The notes under the pieces: model-generated
Databases searched by the model: none
What the model saw: only the letters and a program-made list of their open reading frames with translations
What the model was told of the DNA's origin: nothing
Translations under genes and position numbers: made by a program
NCBI GenBank assembly: GCA_963805915.1
Contig: CAWDWD010000023.1
Coordinates: forward strand, 1 to 64,000
Origin: JAEULH01 sp963805915
Lineage (GTDB): Bacteria; Pseudomonadota; Alphaproteobacteria; Rhodospirillales; Defluviicoccaceae
Length of the DNA stretch: 64,000 nucleotides
Direction: 5' to 3'
Part shown: piece after piece, positions 47,001 through 56,264 of the stretch
How positions within the stretch are numbered: position 1 is the stretch's first letter
How the letters are laid out: the number at the start of each line of letters is the position of its first letter

Positions 47001-49369
47001 ATGGGGCGCTCGCCGTCGCCGCGTAGATCGTGCCCTTGCCTTGCTCTACCTGGAGCGATCGGGCCGCCGCCAGTGCGACTTCGGCGAACTCTCGGCGGAA
47101 TGGCAGCGGAATGCCGTCTTGAAGCTGCGGCGGTGTCGTCGTCAGCCACACCTCGCAGACCTCCGCCACAGTCGGGGAAACCAGGTCCGCTCCTTGCTGT
47201 AGATGCGCGTGAAGGAAGCCGGCCAGTGGAGGCCAGAACCCATAGATCGGCATCCGGTACTTTGCCTCAACGTAGAGCGCGAGCGCTCGATCAAGGCCGC
47301 CCACTTCCCGCGGAGCGCTGGGAACCGTGGCGATATGAAGGAAGCGACGGAGCAAGCGCTTGAGCAGTTCGCCGCCGTTCGCGAAAAGCAACTCCGAGCG
47401 GTCTTCCAGGAACTGTTCCGCGCGAGGGTCAAGACAGAGCGCATCGAGCAGCACGTCGGCCGCGTACTTTTCGCCCTTCTTCTCCATGGCGGAGAACGCG
47501 TGGTCCCACTCGCTGCCGGCTTCAGCGGGCTCGCGAAGGAGGAATTGGCCAAACAGCCGCAGTGCTCCGCTCCATAGCGGGTTGCTCGCGAAAGCAGCCC
47601 ACCGCTCAATGTCGTCCGAGAGTTCCTTCAACCGCTGGAACCGAGCCCAATCCGCCGCTAGATCGTGCTGAAATTCGATCCGGTTGCGGTTGTTTTTGCG
47701 GAGAGGCAGGTAGGCGGGTTTGTTCTGGAAAATCTCGGCGTCGGCTGCGTCGAGTTCACTTAGCGCGAAGCTCCGCTCGAACTCCCCGTCGCGTACGGCC
47801 AGCCGGATGAGGAGACTTTGGCAGGCGGGTTTCCCTTCCGTCCAAAATTCCCATATCCGATCCGCGATGGCGGCGGGTGAGGAAAGCTCCGCGCTACCCA
47901 CTTCGAACACGGTCGCCGCCTGGATCACCCAAGCCAGCGTCCGGAGGTTACTAATCGCCGCTACCGTATGATCCTGGAAAGAGAGCCAGCCAAGGCCTTG
48001 ACTGGCCCAAAGTGCGGCTTTCACGTCCGAAACGGGTATGTTTTCAACACCGATTGGCCGCTCGATCATTATGTGGATTTGATCCCGCCAGCCTTCGGTT
48101 TGACTGACGAGCACGACACGCCAAGGCATCTCGTTTACAGGGACAGCCGTAGAGACCAAGCGATCTATGAGCTGCTTGACTCGGGGAAGCGCGTCGGCAC
48201 TCAGCCTCTCCGCAGAGTCGATCACGAGCACGTTGCGTGGGCTCGCGCTTGACTGAAGGACATCGTGCAACGGATGCGCCAGCCGAAGCCGTGATACGAT
48301 TCAGCTCGCTGGTCGCCGCCTCGGCTTGCTCAGGTCCAAGCCAAACCTGGTTATAGGTAGCAAGATCCCCGTCCAGCGTTGCTTTCACGAGCGCAGACTT
48401 ACCGCTGCCCAACTCGCCAAACACGACCGTGATCGGTTGATCTCGGACTGATTCGGCAATTCTGGTCTTGTCGTCCCTGCGCTCAATGATGAAGCCGGAG
48501 GGGAGCGCAGTCTCAATCTTTCCTTTGTAGTCCTGTGTAAGCGCCCTTAGCGCTTTCCACGAGCCTTCGAAGTTCGGGTGGTCATTAAGGCCGTACGTCG
48601 TGCGGAGCTTTGCCCATACCTCGCTAAGGGTCAGCGTACCGGAGCCCACGCGCGTGTCCGTCGCCATCTGCACCAAGTCGGTCCAGACCCTTTCCGCCTC
48701 TTTTCGGTCTCCGCTCCGCAGCAGCTTCCGGCATTTACCGATGGCGTCTTCACGACAGGATGACGGTTCCAGCTGAAAGTCGAGCGGAATGACAGCGAGA
48801 TGTCGGATGAGCTCGACGGTCTCTTCGTCTGTCGCGATCTTAGTGCCGCCTGGAGCACTGATGCTTTCGAATATCCGGATGTGGTTCTGTGTTTGTCGTA
48901 TGCGAGCGATTGCGAGCTGCGGGTCCTCACCTGAGCACCATCCGACGATGTTGGTCCACTGCGGGGTAAAGCTCGGTTGATGCCCCCGAGTCACGAGCGC
49001 GAGGACGTCGGTCTCTCGCCGCAGTGGAGTGCCGGGGTCCCGCCACTGCTTCCAAGCGCGCTCAACGAAGTCAGCTGGCAGGCCATTTCTCGAGACTTGC
49101 GCGTTGCTCTTGCAGGACAGCGCAAGATGGCAGGCATCGGCGGCAGATCCGGCGCTCACCAGCAGGTCGTCTATCTGCCATTTTAAGGCTCCAGTCTGCG
49201 ACTGGAGCGTGTGTCCTGCATTCCCGACCCCCCGCAGCGCGTCCCCGGCCAAGAGCTGGATCATCAACCACGCGGCAGTGAGGTCCTCGAAAGTAAATCC
49301 CGGACCCGCCGTCTGCCGCGTCGTTGCTGGGCTCGACCTTCTTTGTACTTTAGAGCTCTTTGACATCAT
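44080..49369 (-). pseudogene. very large STAND NTPase with N-terminal nuclease-like domain, about ten frameshifts
   Basis: The gene starts at ATG 49369 (AGAGGG upstream) and can be followed to 44080, about 1,760 codons, changing frame near 48290, 47035, 46780, 46585, 45885, 45700, 45640, 45310, 45080, 44900 and 44500. The first 100 residues resemble a PD-(D/E)xK-type nuclease (GPGFTFEDLTAAW, WQIDDLLV, LALSCKSNAQ), as in Cap4/DUF4297 effectors. Residues 320-335 hold Walker A GELGSGKSALV; NVLVIDSAERL is a likely Walker B. The rest is a long helical, repeat-like part. This matches Avs-type antiphage STAND proteins. No substitution stops appear within the joined frames, unusual for old decay. A second ORF start (ATGA) at 44968 is possible, so the last 300 residues may be a separate gene. 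Confidence 0.6.
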
Positions 49370-49447
49370 CACCCTCTGCACGGGTGAGTATGCCGGAAGC
49401 CCCCTGGTTTGCAAGCGGCTGAGCGCGTTACTCACTCGTTACTCAAG

Positions 49448-49463
49448 GGTCATCCCGACCTAT
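49448..49463. repeat. right-end copy of the GGTCA-N4-GACCTAT motif
   Basis: GGTCA-TCCC-GACCTAT at 49448-49463 matches the two repeats at 43928 and 43950 at all twelve positions outside the four-base centre, in the same orientation. It is 79 bases upstream of the large NTPase start and 49 bases from the cobQ stop. Confidence 0.6.
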
Positions 49464-49511
49464 GCTATCCGACCCAAGCTGAAGCGCATTCGCCACTCCG
49501 GCACGGCACAT

Positions 49512-51083
49512 CTACCCCTTGACCGGCCCCGCCGCCGCGAGTAGCGCGTCGAGGTCGAGGTGGGCTTCCAGGTGTTTGGCGAGGGCGTCGAGGGTTTGTT
49601 CGACGTCGGCATCAAAGGCGAGGGTGCTGGTGTGGCGGGCGTGGAGGCGGCGGAGGAAGGCGGTGCGGAAGCGGTCGGCCGCGAACAGGCCGTGGAGGTA
49701 GCAGCCGAACACGCGGCGATCCGCCGAGACGCAGCCGTCGGTCCGGCCGCGAAAGCGCAGCATCGGCCGGGTCAGACCCGGTCCGGTGGTGCGGCCCATG
49801 TGCATCTCGTAACCGCGCACGCTCTCGCCGGTGGTGACGTCGTTGCCGGCGACCTCGCTCAACGTCTTTTCGCCGGCCAATTCGGTTTCGACATCGAGCA
49901 GGTCGAGGCCCGGCGCTTCGCCCGGCGGGCCTTCGATGCCGCTCGGGTCGCGGACGACGCGGCCGAGCATCTGATAGCCGCCGCACAGGCCGACGAGCAT
50001 GCCGCCGCGGCGCAGATGGGCGCGCAGATCGATGTCCCAGCCCTGGTCGCGGAAAAACGCAAGATCGCCGATGGTCGCCTTCGAGCCCGGCAGCACGACC
50101 AGGTCGGTGTCGCCCGGCAGCGCCTCGCCGGGGTGAATGAAGCGGACCTCGACATCCGCCTCGGCGATCAGCGGATCGAGATCGTCGAAGTTGGCGATCC
50201 GGCGGAGCAGCGGCACCGCGACCAGGATCGGCCGCGCCGCGCCGTCGCCCGCCGGCGGACGTTCGAGAGCGACGGCGTCCTCGGCCGGCAGCCGGCGCGC
50301 GTTCGCGAACCACGGGACGACGCCGAAGCAGGGCAGGTCGGTTCGCGCGGCGATGATCTCGATCCCGTGGTCGAACAGGCGGACGTCGCCCCTGAACTTG
50401 TTGATGATGACGCCCGCGAGCCGGTTGCGTTCGGCCAGTTCGAGCAGGGTCCAGGTGCCGACGATGCTGGCGATGACCCCGCCGCGATCGATGTCGCCGA
50501 CAAGGACGACCGGGACGTCGGCGGCCTCGGCGAAGCCCATGTTGGCGATGTCGCCGGCGCGCAGATTGAGCTCGGCCGGGCTGCCGGCGCCCTCGACGAG
50601 AACGAGATCGGCGCCGGCGGCAAGCCGGCGGAAGCTCTCCAGCACGCGCGGCAACAGCTTTGGTTTAAGGGCCTGATAGTCGCGCGCGGCGACGGTTGCG
50701 AACACCTTGCCCTGGACGACGACCTGGGCGCCGATGTCGGTCTGCGGCTTGAGCAGGACCGGGTTCATGTCGGTGGTTGGCGCAACCCGGCAGGCGCGCG
50801 CCTGCAGCGCCTGGGCCCGACCGATCTCGCCGCCCCCGATCTCGCCGCCCCCGGACTCTTCAAGGTCGGTCGTGACGGCGGCGTTGTTCGACATGTTCTG
50901 CGGCTTGAACGGACGGACCGCCAAGCCGCGGCGGACGAAGGCCCGGCAGAGACCCGCGACCAGCAGCGACTTGCCGACGTCCGAGCCGGTGCCTTGCACC
51001 ATCAGTGCGCGCGCCGGCGACGGCCGTTGCGTCGCCGCCGCGCGTTTGCCGTCCCCGGCCGAGGGACGCTTAGCCGCCGGCAA
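49512..51083 (-). CDS. cobQ: cobyric acid synthase
   Basis: A 523-residue glutamine amidotransferase-type synthase that amidates adenosylcobyrinic diamide to cobyrate. The N-terminal ATP-binding domain has MVQGTGSDVGKSLLVAGL and FKPQNMSNNAAVT; the middle has LVLVEGAGSPAELNL. The C-terminal amidotransferase has GGMLVGLCGGYQMLGR (nucleophile Cys) and YLHGLF (His). Within the N-terminal domain GGGEIGGGEIG reflects a 15-base tandem duplication. Last gene of the riboswitch-driven operon; its ATG overlaps the SYLF gene end by 14 bases. Confidence 0.94.
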   Translation of the reverse strand: MPAAKRPSAGDGKRAAATQRPSPARALMVQGTGSDVGKSLLVAGLCRAFVRRGLAVRPFKPQNMSNNAAVTTDLEESGGGEIGGGEIGRAQALQARACRVAPTTDMNPVLLKPQTDIGAQVVVQGKVFATVAARDYQALKPKLLPRVLESFRRLAAGADLVLVEGAGSPAELNLRAGDIANMGFAEAADVPVVLVGDIDRGGVIASIVGTWTLLELAERNRLAGVIINKFRGDVRLFDHGIEIIAARTDLPCFGVVPWFANARRLPAEDAVALERPPAGDGAARPILVAVPLLRRIANFDDLDPLIAEADVEVRFIHPGEALPGDTDLVVLPGSKATIGDLAFFRDQGWDIDLRAHLRRGGMLVGLCGGYQMLGRVVRDPSGIEGPPGEAPGLDLLDVETELAGEKTLSEVAGNDVTTGESVRGYEMHMGRTTGPGLTRPMLRFRGRTDGCVSADRRVFGCYLHGLFAADRFRTAFLRRLHARHTSTLAFDADVEQTLDALAKHLEAHLDLDALLAAAGPVKG

Positions 51084-51756
51084 GCGTCTGTCTCAAAACA
51101 TCCGCTTGCGAGTTGGAAACCTCGCCGCGCAGCAGGATCGCTTGGGGCTCGACGCTGTGCCCGTAGAAGGCCTTGTTGAGGTCGTTGCGGCGGATGATGC
51201 CGGCGCCCTCGAGGCTCATGCCGCCGTAGAGACCCGACGCCATGGCGAAGCCGACGATGTCGGCGCCGAGATTGGTCGTGGTCGCGGCCGAGATGCCGCC
51301 GCCGACCTCGCCCAGGGCGAATTGCAGGTCGCCGCCGAACTTGCTCTGCCCGGAAATGATCGACTTGACCGCACCCTCGCTGCGCAGCACCAGGATGATC
51401 TGGGCGGACTGGAACCCGGCCTGCAGGCCGAAACTGCCGGCGGCGAGATAGTAGAACGCGGGGTAGCTCCAGGTGCCGTCGGCGCCGCGGGCGAGAACGA
51501 CGCCGGTGCCGCCTTGCGCGCCAACCACGAACGCGCCCTTGGTCACCGTCGGAAAAATGGCGACGCCGCGCGCCGTGGCCAGGTTGGCGCGAAGCAGCCG
51601 GGCGATGTCGTCATCGCGGTTCTTCATCGCTTCGACGGTCCACCGGGCGCTGTCGACGACGCTTCCAGCCTCGATGCGGTTATCGAGACTCTGCGCGCAC
51701 GCCGTCACGCTTACGATCAAGACGACAATAAGGATCAACTTTTGGATGTGCTGCAT
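51070..51756 (-). CDS. SYLF-domain lipoprotein
   Basis: A 228-residue protein. The N-terminus (MQHIQKLILIVVLIVSVTAC) is a lipoprotein signal. The rest is a SYLF/YSC84-like lipid-binding domain with GVAIFPTVTKGAFVVGAQGGTGV, YYLAAGSFGLQAGFQSAQ and GLYGGMSLEGAGI. Members bind phosphoinositides in eukaryotes; bacterial ones are uncharacterised periplasmic proteins. It sits between cobO and cobQ in the same direction with 39 and minus 14 bases of spacing, an unusual partner for cobalamin genes. Confidence 0.85.
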   Translation of the reverse strand: MQHIQKLILIVVLIVSVTACAQSLDNRIEAGSVVDSARWTVEAMKNRDDDIARLLRANLATARGVAIFPTVTKGAFVVGAQGGTGVVLARGADGTWSYPAFYYLAAGSFGLQAGFQSAQIILVLRSEGAVKSIISGQSKFGGDLQFALGEVGGGISAATTTNLGADIVGFAMASGLYGGMSLEGAGIIRRNDLNKAFYGHSVEPQAILLRGEVSNSQADVLRQTLAGG

Positions 51757-51795
51757 GGCCCGCAAGGAATCACGCCGGACGCGCCGGCGCAAGCA

Positions 51796-52413
51796 TCAAA
51801 ATTCGACCCCGGCTTGCGCCTTGACGCCGGAGCGGAACGGGTGCTTGACCAGGGTCATCTCGGTCACCAGGTCGGCGGCCTCGATCAACTCTTCCGCGGC
51901 GTTGCGCCCGGTGACGACGACGTGGAGGTCGCGCGGGCGGGCCTTCAGCGCGGCAACGACCTCGCCGGCGTCCAGGTAACCGTAGCGCAGCACGATGTTC
52001 AACTCGTCGAGGATGACCATGCGGTAGGCCGAATCGGCCATCATGTTCTTGGCCGTTGCCCAGGCCTGGCTCGCCGCGGCGATGTCGCGCTTGCGATCCT
52101 GGGTATCCCAGGTGAAGCCCTCGCCCATCGCCTTCATCACGCACAGTTCGGGGAAGCGAGCGAGCACGTCGCGCTCGCCGGTGTTCCACGCGCCCTTGAC
52201 GAACTGGACGATGCCGACCTTGAAGCCATGGCCGATGCAGCGCACGGCGAGGCCGACCGCGGCGGTGGTCTTGCCCTTGCCCTTGCCGGTGTGAACCATC
52301 AGCAGGCCGCGCTCCTCGGTCTTGGTCGCGATGATCTTGTCGCGCGCGGCCTTCTTCTTGGCCATTTTCTCGGCGTGACGGCGGTCGAGGTCCTCTTCGC
52401 TTTCGCTGGTCAT
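51796..52413 (-). CDS. cobO: cob(I)yrinic acid a,c-diamide adenosyltransferase
   Basis: A 205-residue enzyme that adds the adenosyl ligand to the corrin cobalt. ATG 52413 gives MTSESEEDLDRRHAEKMAKKKA. The P-loop is in GLLMVHTGKGKGKTTAAVGLA, followed by VGIVQFVKGAWNTGERDVLARF and VILDELNIVLRYGYLD. This is the CobO/BtuR/CobA type. It lies 38 bases after cobN and is co-transcribed with it. Confidence 0.96.
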   Translation of the reverse strand: MTSESEEDLDRRHAEKMAKKKAARDKIIATKTEERGLLMVHTGKGKGKTTAAVGLAVRCIGHGFKVGIVQFVKGAWNTGERDVLARFPELCVMKAMGEGFTWDTQDRKRDIAAASQAWATAKNMMADSAYRMVILDELNIVLRYGYLDAGEVVAALKARPRDLHVVVTGRNAAEELIEAADLVTEMTLVKHPFRSGVKAQAGVEF

Positions 52414-52451
52414 TGTTACTCCGCTCTGTCGTTTTTTATAAAGTTCGGGTT

Positions 52452-55400
52452 TTATAAAGTTCGAGCCTTGCCGGCGAGCTCCCTCAGGACTTCGTGGGTC
52501 GCGTTCAGGCGCGGCCGCCAGAGGCCGCGATCGAGCGCCTCGAGCAGGCGTTCGCTCATCTCGCGCAAGGCGGCCGGATTGTTCTCGGCGATGAAGTCGC
52601 GAACTTCGTCCGTATCGAGATAGGCCTGGAACACCGCGTCGAAGTGGTGGTCCTCGACGCAATGGGTGGTCGCGGCGAAGGCGAACAGATAGTCGACGGT
52701 CGCGGCCATCTCGAAGGCGCCCTTGTAGCCGTGGCGCATGACGCCCGCGATCCACTTCGGATTGGCCGCCCGGCCGCGGACGACGCGGGCGATCTCCTCT
52801 CCGAGCGTGCGTATTCTGGGCGTCTCGGGGCGGGAATGATCGCCGTGGTAGATCGCCGGCTGATCTCCCGACAGAACCCGGACACTGGCGGCAAGCCCGC
52901 CCTCGAACTGGTAGTAGTCGTCGGAATCGAGGATGTCGTGCTCGCGGTTGTCCTGGTTGTGGACCACCGCCTCGACCTCGCGCAGGCGGGTCTCGAACTG
53001 AGAATGGGCCGCGCGGCCGTCCAGCCCGGCGCCGTAGGCGTAGCCGCCCCAGGCGATGTAGGCGCGGGCGAGATCGGCGTCGGTTTGCCAGCCGCGCTCG
53101 TCGATCAGCGCCTGCAGGCCGGCGCCGTAGGCCCCCGGCTTGGAGCCGAACACCCGGCAGCCGGCGAGCCGCTCGGCGTCGGCCGGCGTGGCGCCGGCGG
53201 CGGCGAGGCGCCGGCTCTCGGCCGCTACGCGCGCGGCCAGAGGGTTGGCGTCGCCGGTCTCGTCGAGGGCGGCGACGGCGCGCGCGGCGGAATCGAACAG
53301 CGCCAGCAGTCCCGGGAAGGCGTCGCGGAAAAACCCCGAAACCCGCAGCGTCACGTCGATCCTGGGCCGGTCGAGAACGTCGAGCGGCAGGATTTCAAAG
53401 CCGGTGACCCGCCGCGAGGCCGTATCCCAGGTCGGCCGGGCGCCGATGAGCGCGAGGGCCTGAGCGATATCGTCGCCGCCGGTGCGCATGTTGCTGGTGC
53501 CCCAGGCGGTGAGCGCCAGCGTCCGCGGCCAGGCGCCATGCTCCTGGACGTGGCGTTCGACCAGCAGCGCCGCCGACTTCCAGCCCAGTGTCCACGCCGC
53601 CGGGGTCGGCACGACGCGCGTGTCGACGGAATAGAAATTGCGCCCCGTGGGCAGGACCTCGGGCTTGCCGCGGGTCGGCGCGCCGGACGGACCGGGTGCG
53701 ACGAAGCGGCCGTCGAGCCCGCTCAGCAGGCCCGCGATCTCGTCTCGCCCGCACGCCGCCACCGCGGGCCGGATGCGCGTTTCGATCGCGTTCAGCACCG
53801 CGGCGGTCCGCGGCCATGACGCAGCCGCCGTGGCGGAGCCTTCGACGAGCGCCGCGGCCAAGGCCTCCAGCCGTTCGAGCGTATCGCCCGCCGTCCGCCA
53901 CACATCGGCGACGGCCTCGGCAAGAACGGCGGGCCGAGGTCCTGTCCATGGCGCGGCCGGATCGCAATCGAGCGGATCGAAGCCGAGGGCTAGATCGGCC
54001 GCGAGCGCGCGCTGCAGTGAGCCCTCGCCACCATCGCCATCGCCGTCGGCGACGGGCCCGGTGCGGGGAATGCGGACCAGGGCGACGAGCAGGTCGCGCA
54101 GTTGCGTCCCCTCGGGGCTTTGCCCGAAGATATGCAGCCCGTCGCGGATCTGCAGTTCCTTGAGCTCGCAAAGGTAGGTGTCGAGCTTGCCGAGAGCGGA
54201 GTCGCTGTCCTCGTCCACGCCCATCTTGCAATCGACGTCGAGGCCGGTCGCCCGGCATAGCGACAAGATCTCTTCTCTCAGCACCCGCAGCCGGCGCGGA
54301 TCGACGCCGGCGGCTTCGTAGTATTCGTCGACCAGCTGTTCGAGATCGCGCAAAGGGCCATAGCTTTCGGCGCGGGTCATCGGCGGGGTCAGGTGATCGA
54401 TGATCACGGCCTGCGTCCGGCGCTTCGCCTGCGTGCCCTCGCCGGGGTCGTTGACGATGAACGGATAAAGATGCGGCAGCGGGCCGAGCGCCGCTTCGGG
54501 AAAGCACTCGTCGGAAAGCGCCAGACTCTTGCCCGGCAGCCACTCCAGGTTGCCGTGCTTGCCCAGGTGGACGATGGCGTCGGCGCGGAAATCGTCTTGC
54601 AGCCAGGCGTAGAACGCGAGGTAGCCGTGCGGCGGGGGCAGGTCGGGGTCGTGATAGCTCGACGCCGGATCGATGTTGTAGCCGCGCGCCGGTTGCAGGC
54701 CAACGACGATGCCGCCGCAGCGGAACGCCGGTATCGCGAAGCGGCCGCAATCCAGCCGGCCGGGGAGGAAATGCGGATCGGCCTCGGGCGGACCCCAGCG
54801 CGCGCTCACCCGGTCTTGCACCGCGCGCGGCAGGGTGGCGAAGAACATCGCGTAGTCGGCGCGCGAATACGTTTCACGGATCTCGCGGCGGCGAAGTTGG
54901 CGCGGGTCATTGGTCGGCCCGCTGGCGAGCCTTCCGATCAGGGCGTTGCCGTCGGCGGGGATGTCGTCGAGCCTATAGCCGGCGGCGGCCAGCGCGCGCA
55001 GCACGTTGATGCTGCTGGCCGGGGTGTCGAGGCCGACGCCATTGCCCATCCGCCCGTCGCGGTTCGGGTAGTTGGCGAGAACCAAAGCGATCCGCCGCTT
55101 GGCCGGCGCGGCGCGGCGCAACCGGCTCCACGCGGCGGCCATCCGGCAGACGAAATCGACCCGCTCGGCGCGCGGCGCGGAGACCACCAGATCGGCCTCG
55201 GTCAACGGATCGCGGGTGCGCTTGGACTTGAAGGCCACCGCGCGGGTGATGATCCGGCCGTCGACCTCGGGCAGGGCCACGTTCATGGCGATGTCGCGCG
55301 CGGCCAGGCCATGGGTGCCATCGCGCCAGGCGTCCTCGCCCGCCGAGGCGAACACCACCTGCAGCACCGGACAGTCGCAGGCGTCGAACGGGGTCGCCAT

Positions 55401-56243
55401 GGTCGCGCCGCCGGGCGCCGAGACCGCGAAGCCGGTGGCGTTGAGGATCACGTCGGGCGGCGCTTCGGCCAAGATCTCCTCGAGCGTCGCCGCGGCCACC
55501 GGGTCCTTGAGGCTGGCCGCGAAGATCGGCAGCGGATTGAGCCCGTGTCGCGCCAAGCCTTCGCGCAAGGCATCGATGGCCTCAAGGTTGCCCGCCTGGA
55601 CCAGGGCGCGATAGAAGACGATCGCTACGACCGGCCGGCCCGGCTCCCAGCCCGCGCGCACCGCGTCCAGGTCATCGCCGCGCTCTCCCGCTTGGGCGCC
55701 GGCGTAAAGACCGGCGCGGAGCAGCCGTTTCGGTTCGCGCCAAGCCGTGCTCCGGCCGAGCAGCGAGGCGGCGTAGCGGAGGAACTCGGTGGCGTTATCG
55801 ACGCCGCCGTGAACGAGGTATTGCCACAGCCGGTGCCATGCCTCCGGGGTGACGCTGGACGCGTCGGCGAGCTCCGGATCGGGCTGGTCATCGCCCGGCA
55901 GGAATGCGACCGGAAAGCCGCGTTCGCGCCCGGCCGCGACGATCTGCTCGACCCCGTAGGGCCAGTAGCCGCGCCCGCCGAGCAGGCGCACGATCACCAG
56001 CCGGGCGTTGGCGATAACGGTCTCGACGTAGAGATCAACCGAGTAGTGATGACCGAGACGCAGCAAATTGGCGAGCCGCAGGCTTGGCGGATCGGTCTCG
56101 GCGAGCCGGGCCTGGGCGGCGGCGAGGCAGGCGATCTCGGTGTCGGCGGCAGAGAGCACGACCAGTTCGCCCGCGCTCTGCGCCAGATCGACGGCCGCGG
56201 CGCCATCGTCGACGCCGCCCGGTTTGGTCGCGAGCAGGTGCAC
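52452..56243 (-). CDS. cobN: aerobic cobaltochelatase large subunit
   Basis: A 1,263-residue CobN, which with CobST-type AAA+ partners inserts cobalt into hydrogenobyrinate a,c-diamide. The GTG at 56243 gives MHLLATKPGGVDDG. Typical stretches are YWPYGVEQIV, LVLANYPNRDGRMGNGVGLDTPASS, HGNLEWLPGKSLALS, LQIRDGLHIFGQSPEG, TAWGTSNMRTGGDDIAQAL and KWIAGVMRHGYKGAFEMAATVDYLFAF. The chelatase AAA+ subunits (cobST-type) are not in this window. It implies the oxygen-dependent cobalamin route. Intact. Confidence 0.96.
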   Translation of the reverse strand: MHLLATKPGGVDDGAAAVDLAQSAGELVVLSAADTEIACLAAAQARLAETDPPSLRLANLLRLGHHYSVDLYVETVIANARLVIVRLLGGRGYWPYGVEQIVAAGRERGFPVAFLPGDDQPDPELADASSVTPEAWHRLWQYLVHGGVDNATEFLRYAASLLGRSTAWREPKRLLRAGLYAGAQAGERGDDLDAVRAGWEPGRPVVAIVFYRALVQAGNLEAIDALREGLARHGLNPLPIFAASLKDPVAAATLEEILAEAPPDVILNATGFAVSAPGGATMATPFDACDCPVLQVVFASAGEDAWRDGTHGLAARDIAMNVALPEVDGRIITRAVAFKSKRTRDPLTEADLVVSAPRAERVDFVCRMAAAWSRLRRAAPAKRRIALVLANYPNRDGRMGNGVGLDTPASSINVLRALAAAGYRLDDIPADGNALIGRLASGPTNDPRQLRRREIRETYSRADYAMFFATLPRAVQDRVSARWGPPEADPHFLPGRLDCGRFAIPAFRCGGIVVGLQPARGYNIDPASSYHDPDLPPPHGYLAFYAWLQDDFRADAIVHLGKHGNLEWLPGKSLALSDECFPEAALGPLPHLYPFIVNDPGEGTQAKRRTQAVIIDHLTPPMTRAESYGPLRDLEQLVDEYYEAAGVDPRRLRVLREEILSLCRATGLDVDCKMGVDEDSDSALGKLDTYLCELKELQIRDGLHIFGQSPEGTQLRDLLVALVRIPRTGPVADGDGDGGEGSLQRALAADLALGFDPLDCDPAAPWTGPRPAVLAEAVADVWRTAGDTLERLEALAAALVEGSATAAASWPRTAAVLNAIETRIRPAVAACGRDEIAGLLSGLDGRFVAPGPSGAPTRGKPEVLPTGRNFYSVDTRVVPTPAAWTLGWKSAALLVERHVQEHGAWPRTLALTAWGTSNMRTGGDDIAQALALIGARPTWDTASRRVTGFEILPLDVLDRPRIDVTLRVSGFFRDAFPGLLALFDSAARAVAALDETGDANPLAARVAAESRRLAAAGATPADAERLAGCRVFGSKPGAYGAGLQALIDERGWQTDADLARAYIAWGGYAYGAGLDGRAAHSQFETRLREVEAVVHNQDNREHDILDSDDYYQFEGGLAASVRVLSGDQPAIYHGDHSRPETPRIRTLGEEIARVVRGRAANPKWIAGVMRHGYKGAFEMAATVDYLFAFAATTHCVEDHHFDAVFQAYLDTDEVRDFIAENNPAALREMSERLLEALDRGLWRPRLNATHEVLRELAGKARTL

Positions 56244-56264
56244 GCGCTCAGCCCCCGCGCGTAA

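Larger units (their letters stand above)
43906..49470. mobile_element. accessory insertion (defence-type island)
   Basis: A block lying between the cut GST gene after cobD and cobQ. Its base composition is lower in GC than the neighbours, it consists of one large frameshifted NTPase gene, and it carries a GGTCA-N4-GACCTAT motif near both ends (43928, 43950 and 49448). No transposase or integrase is present. The boundaries are estimated from the GST break and the motif, not from a target-site duplication. Confidence 0.55.

Noticed and set aside
48044..49435. Treating the first third of the large NTPase as a separate complete gene
   Set aside because: Motifs continue smoothly into the neighbouring frame after 48290; the apparent C-terminus is unrelated Cys/Arg-rich sequence.
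54393..56264. 623-codon frame opposite cobN
   Set aside because: A shadow of a full-length, well conserved cobN.
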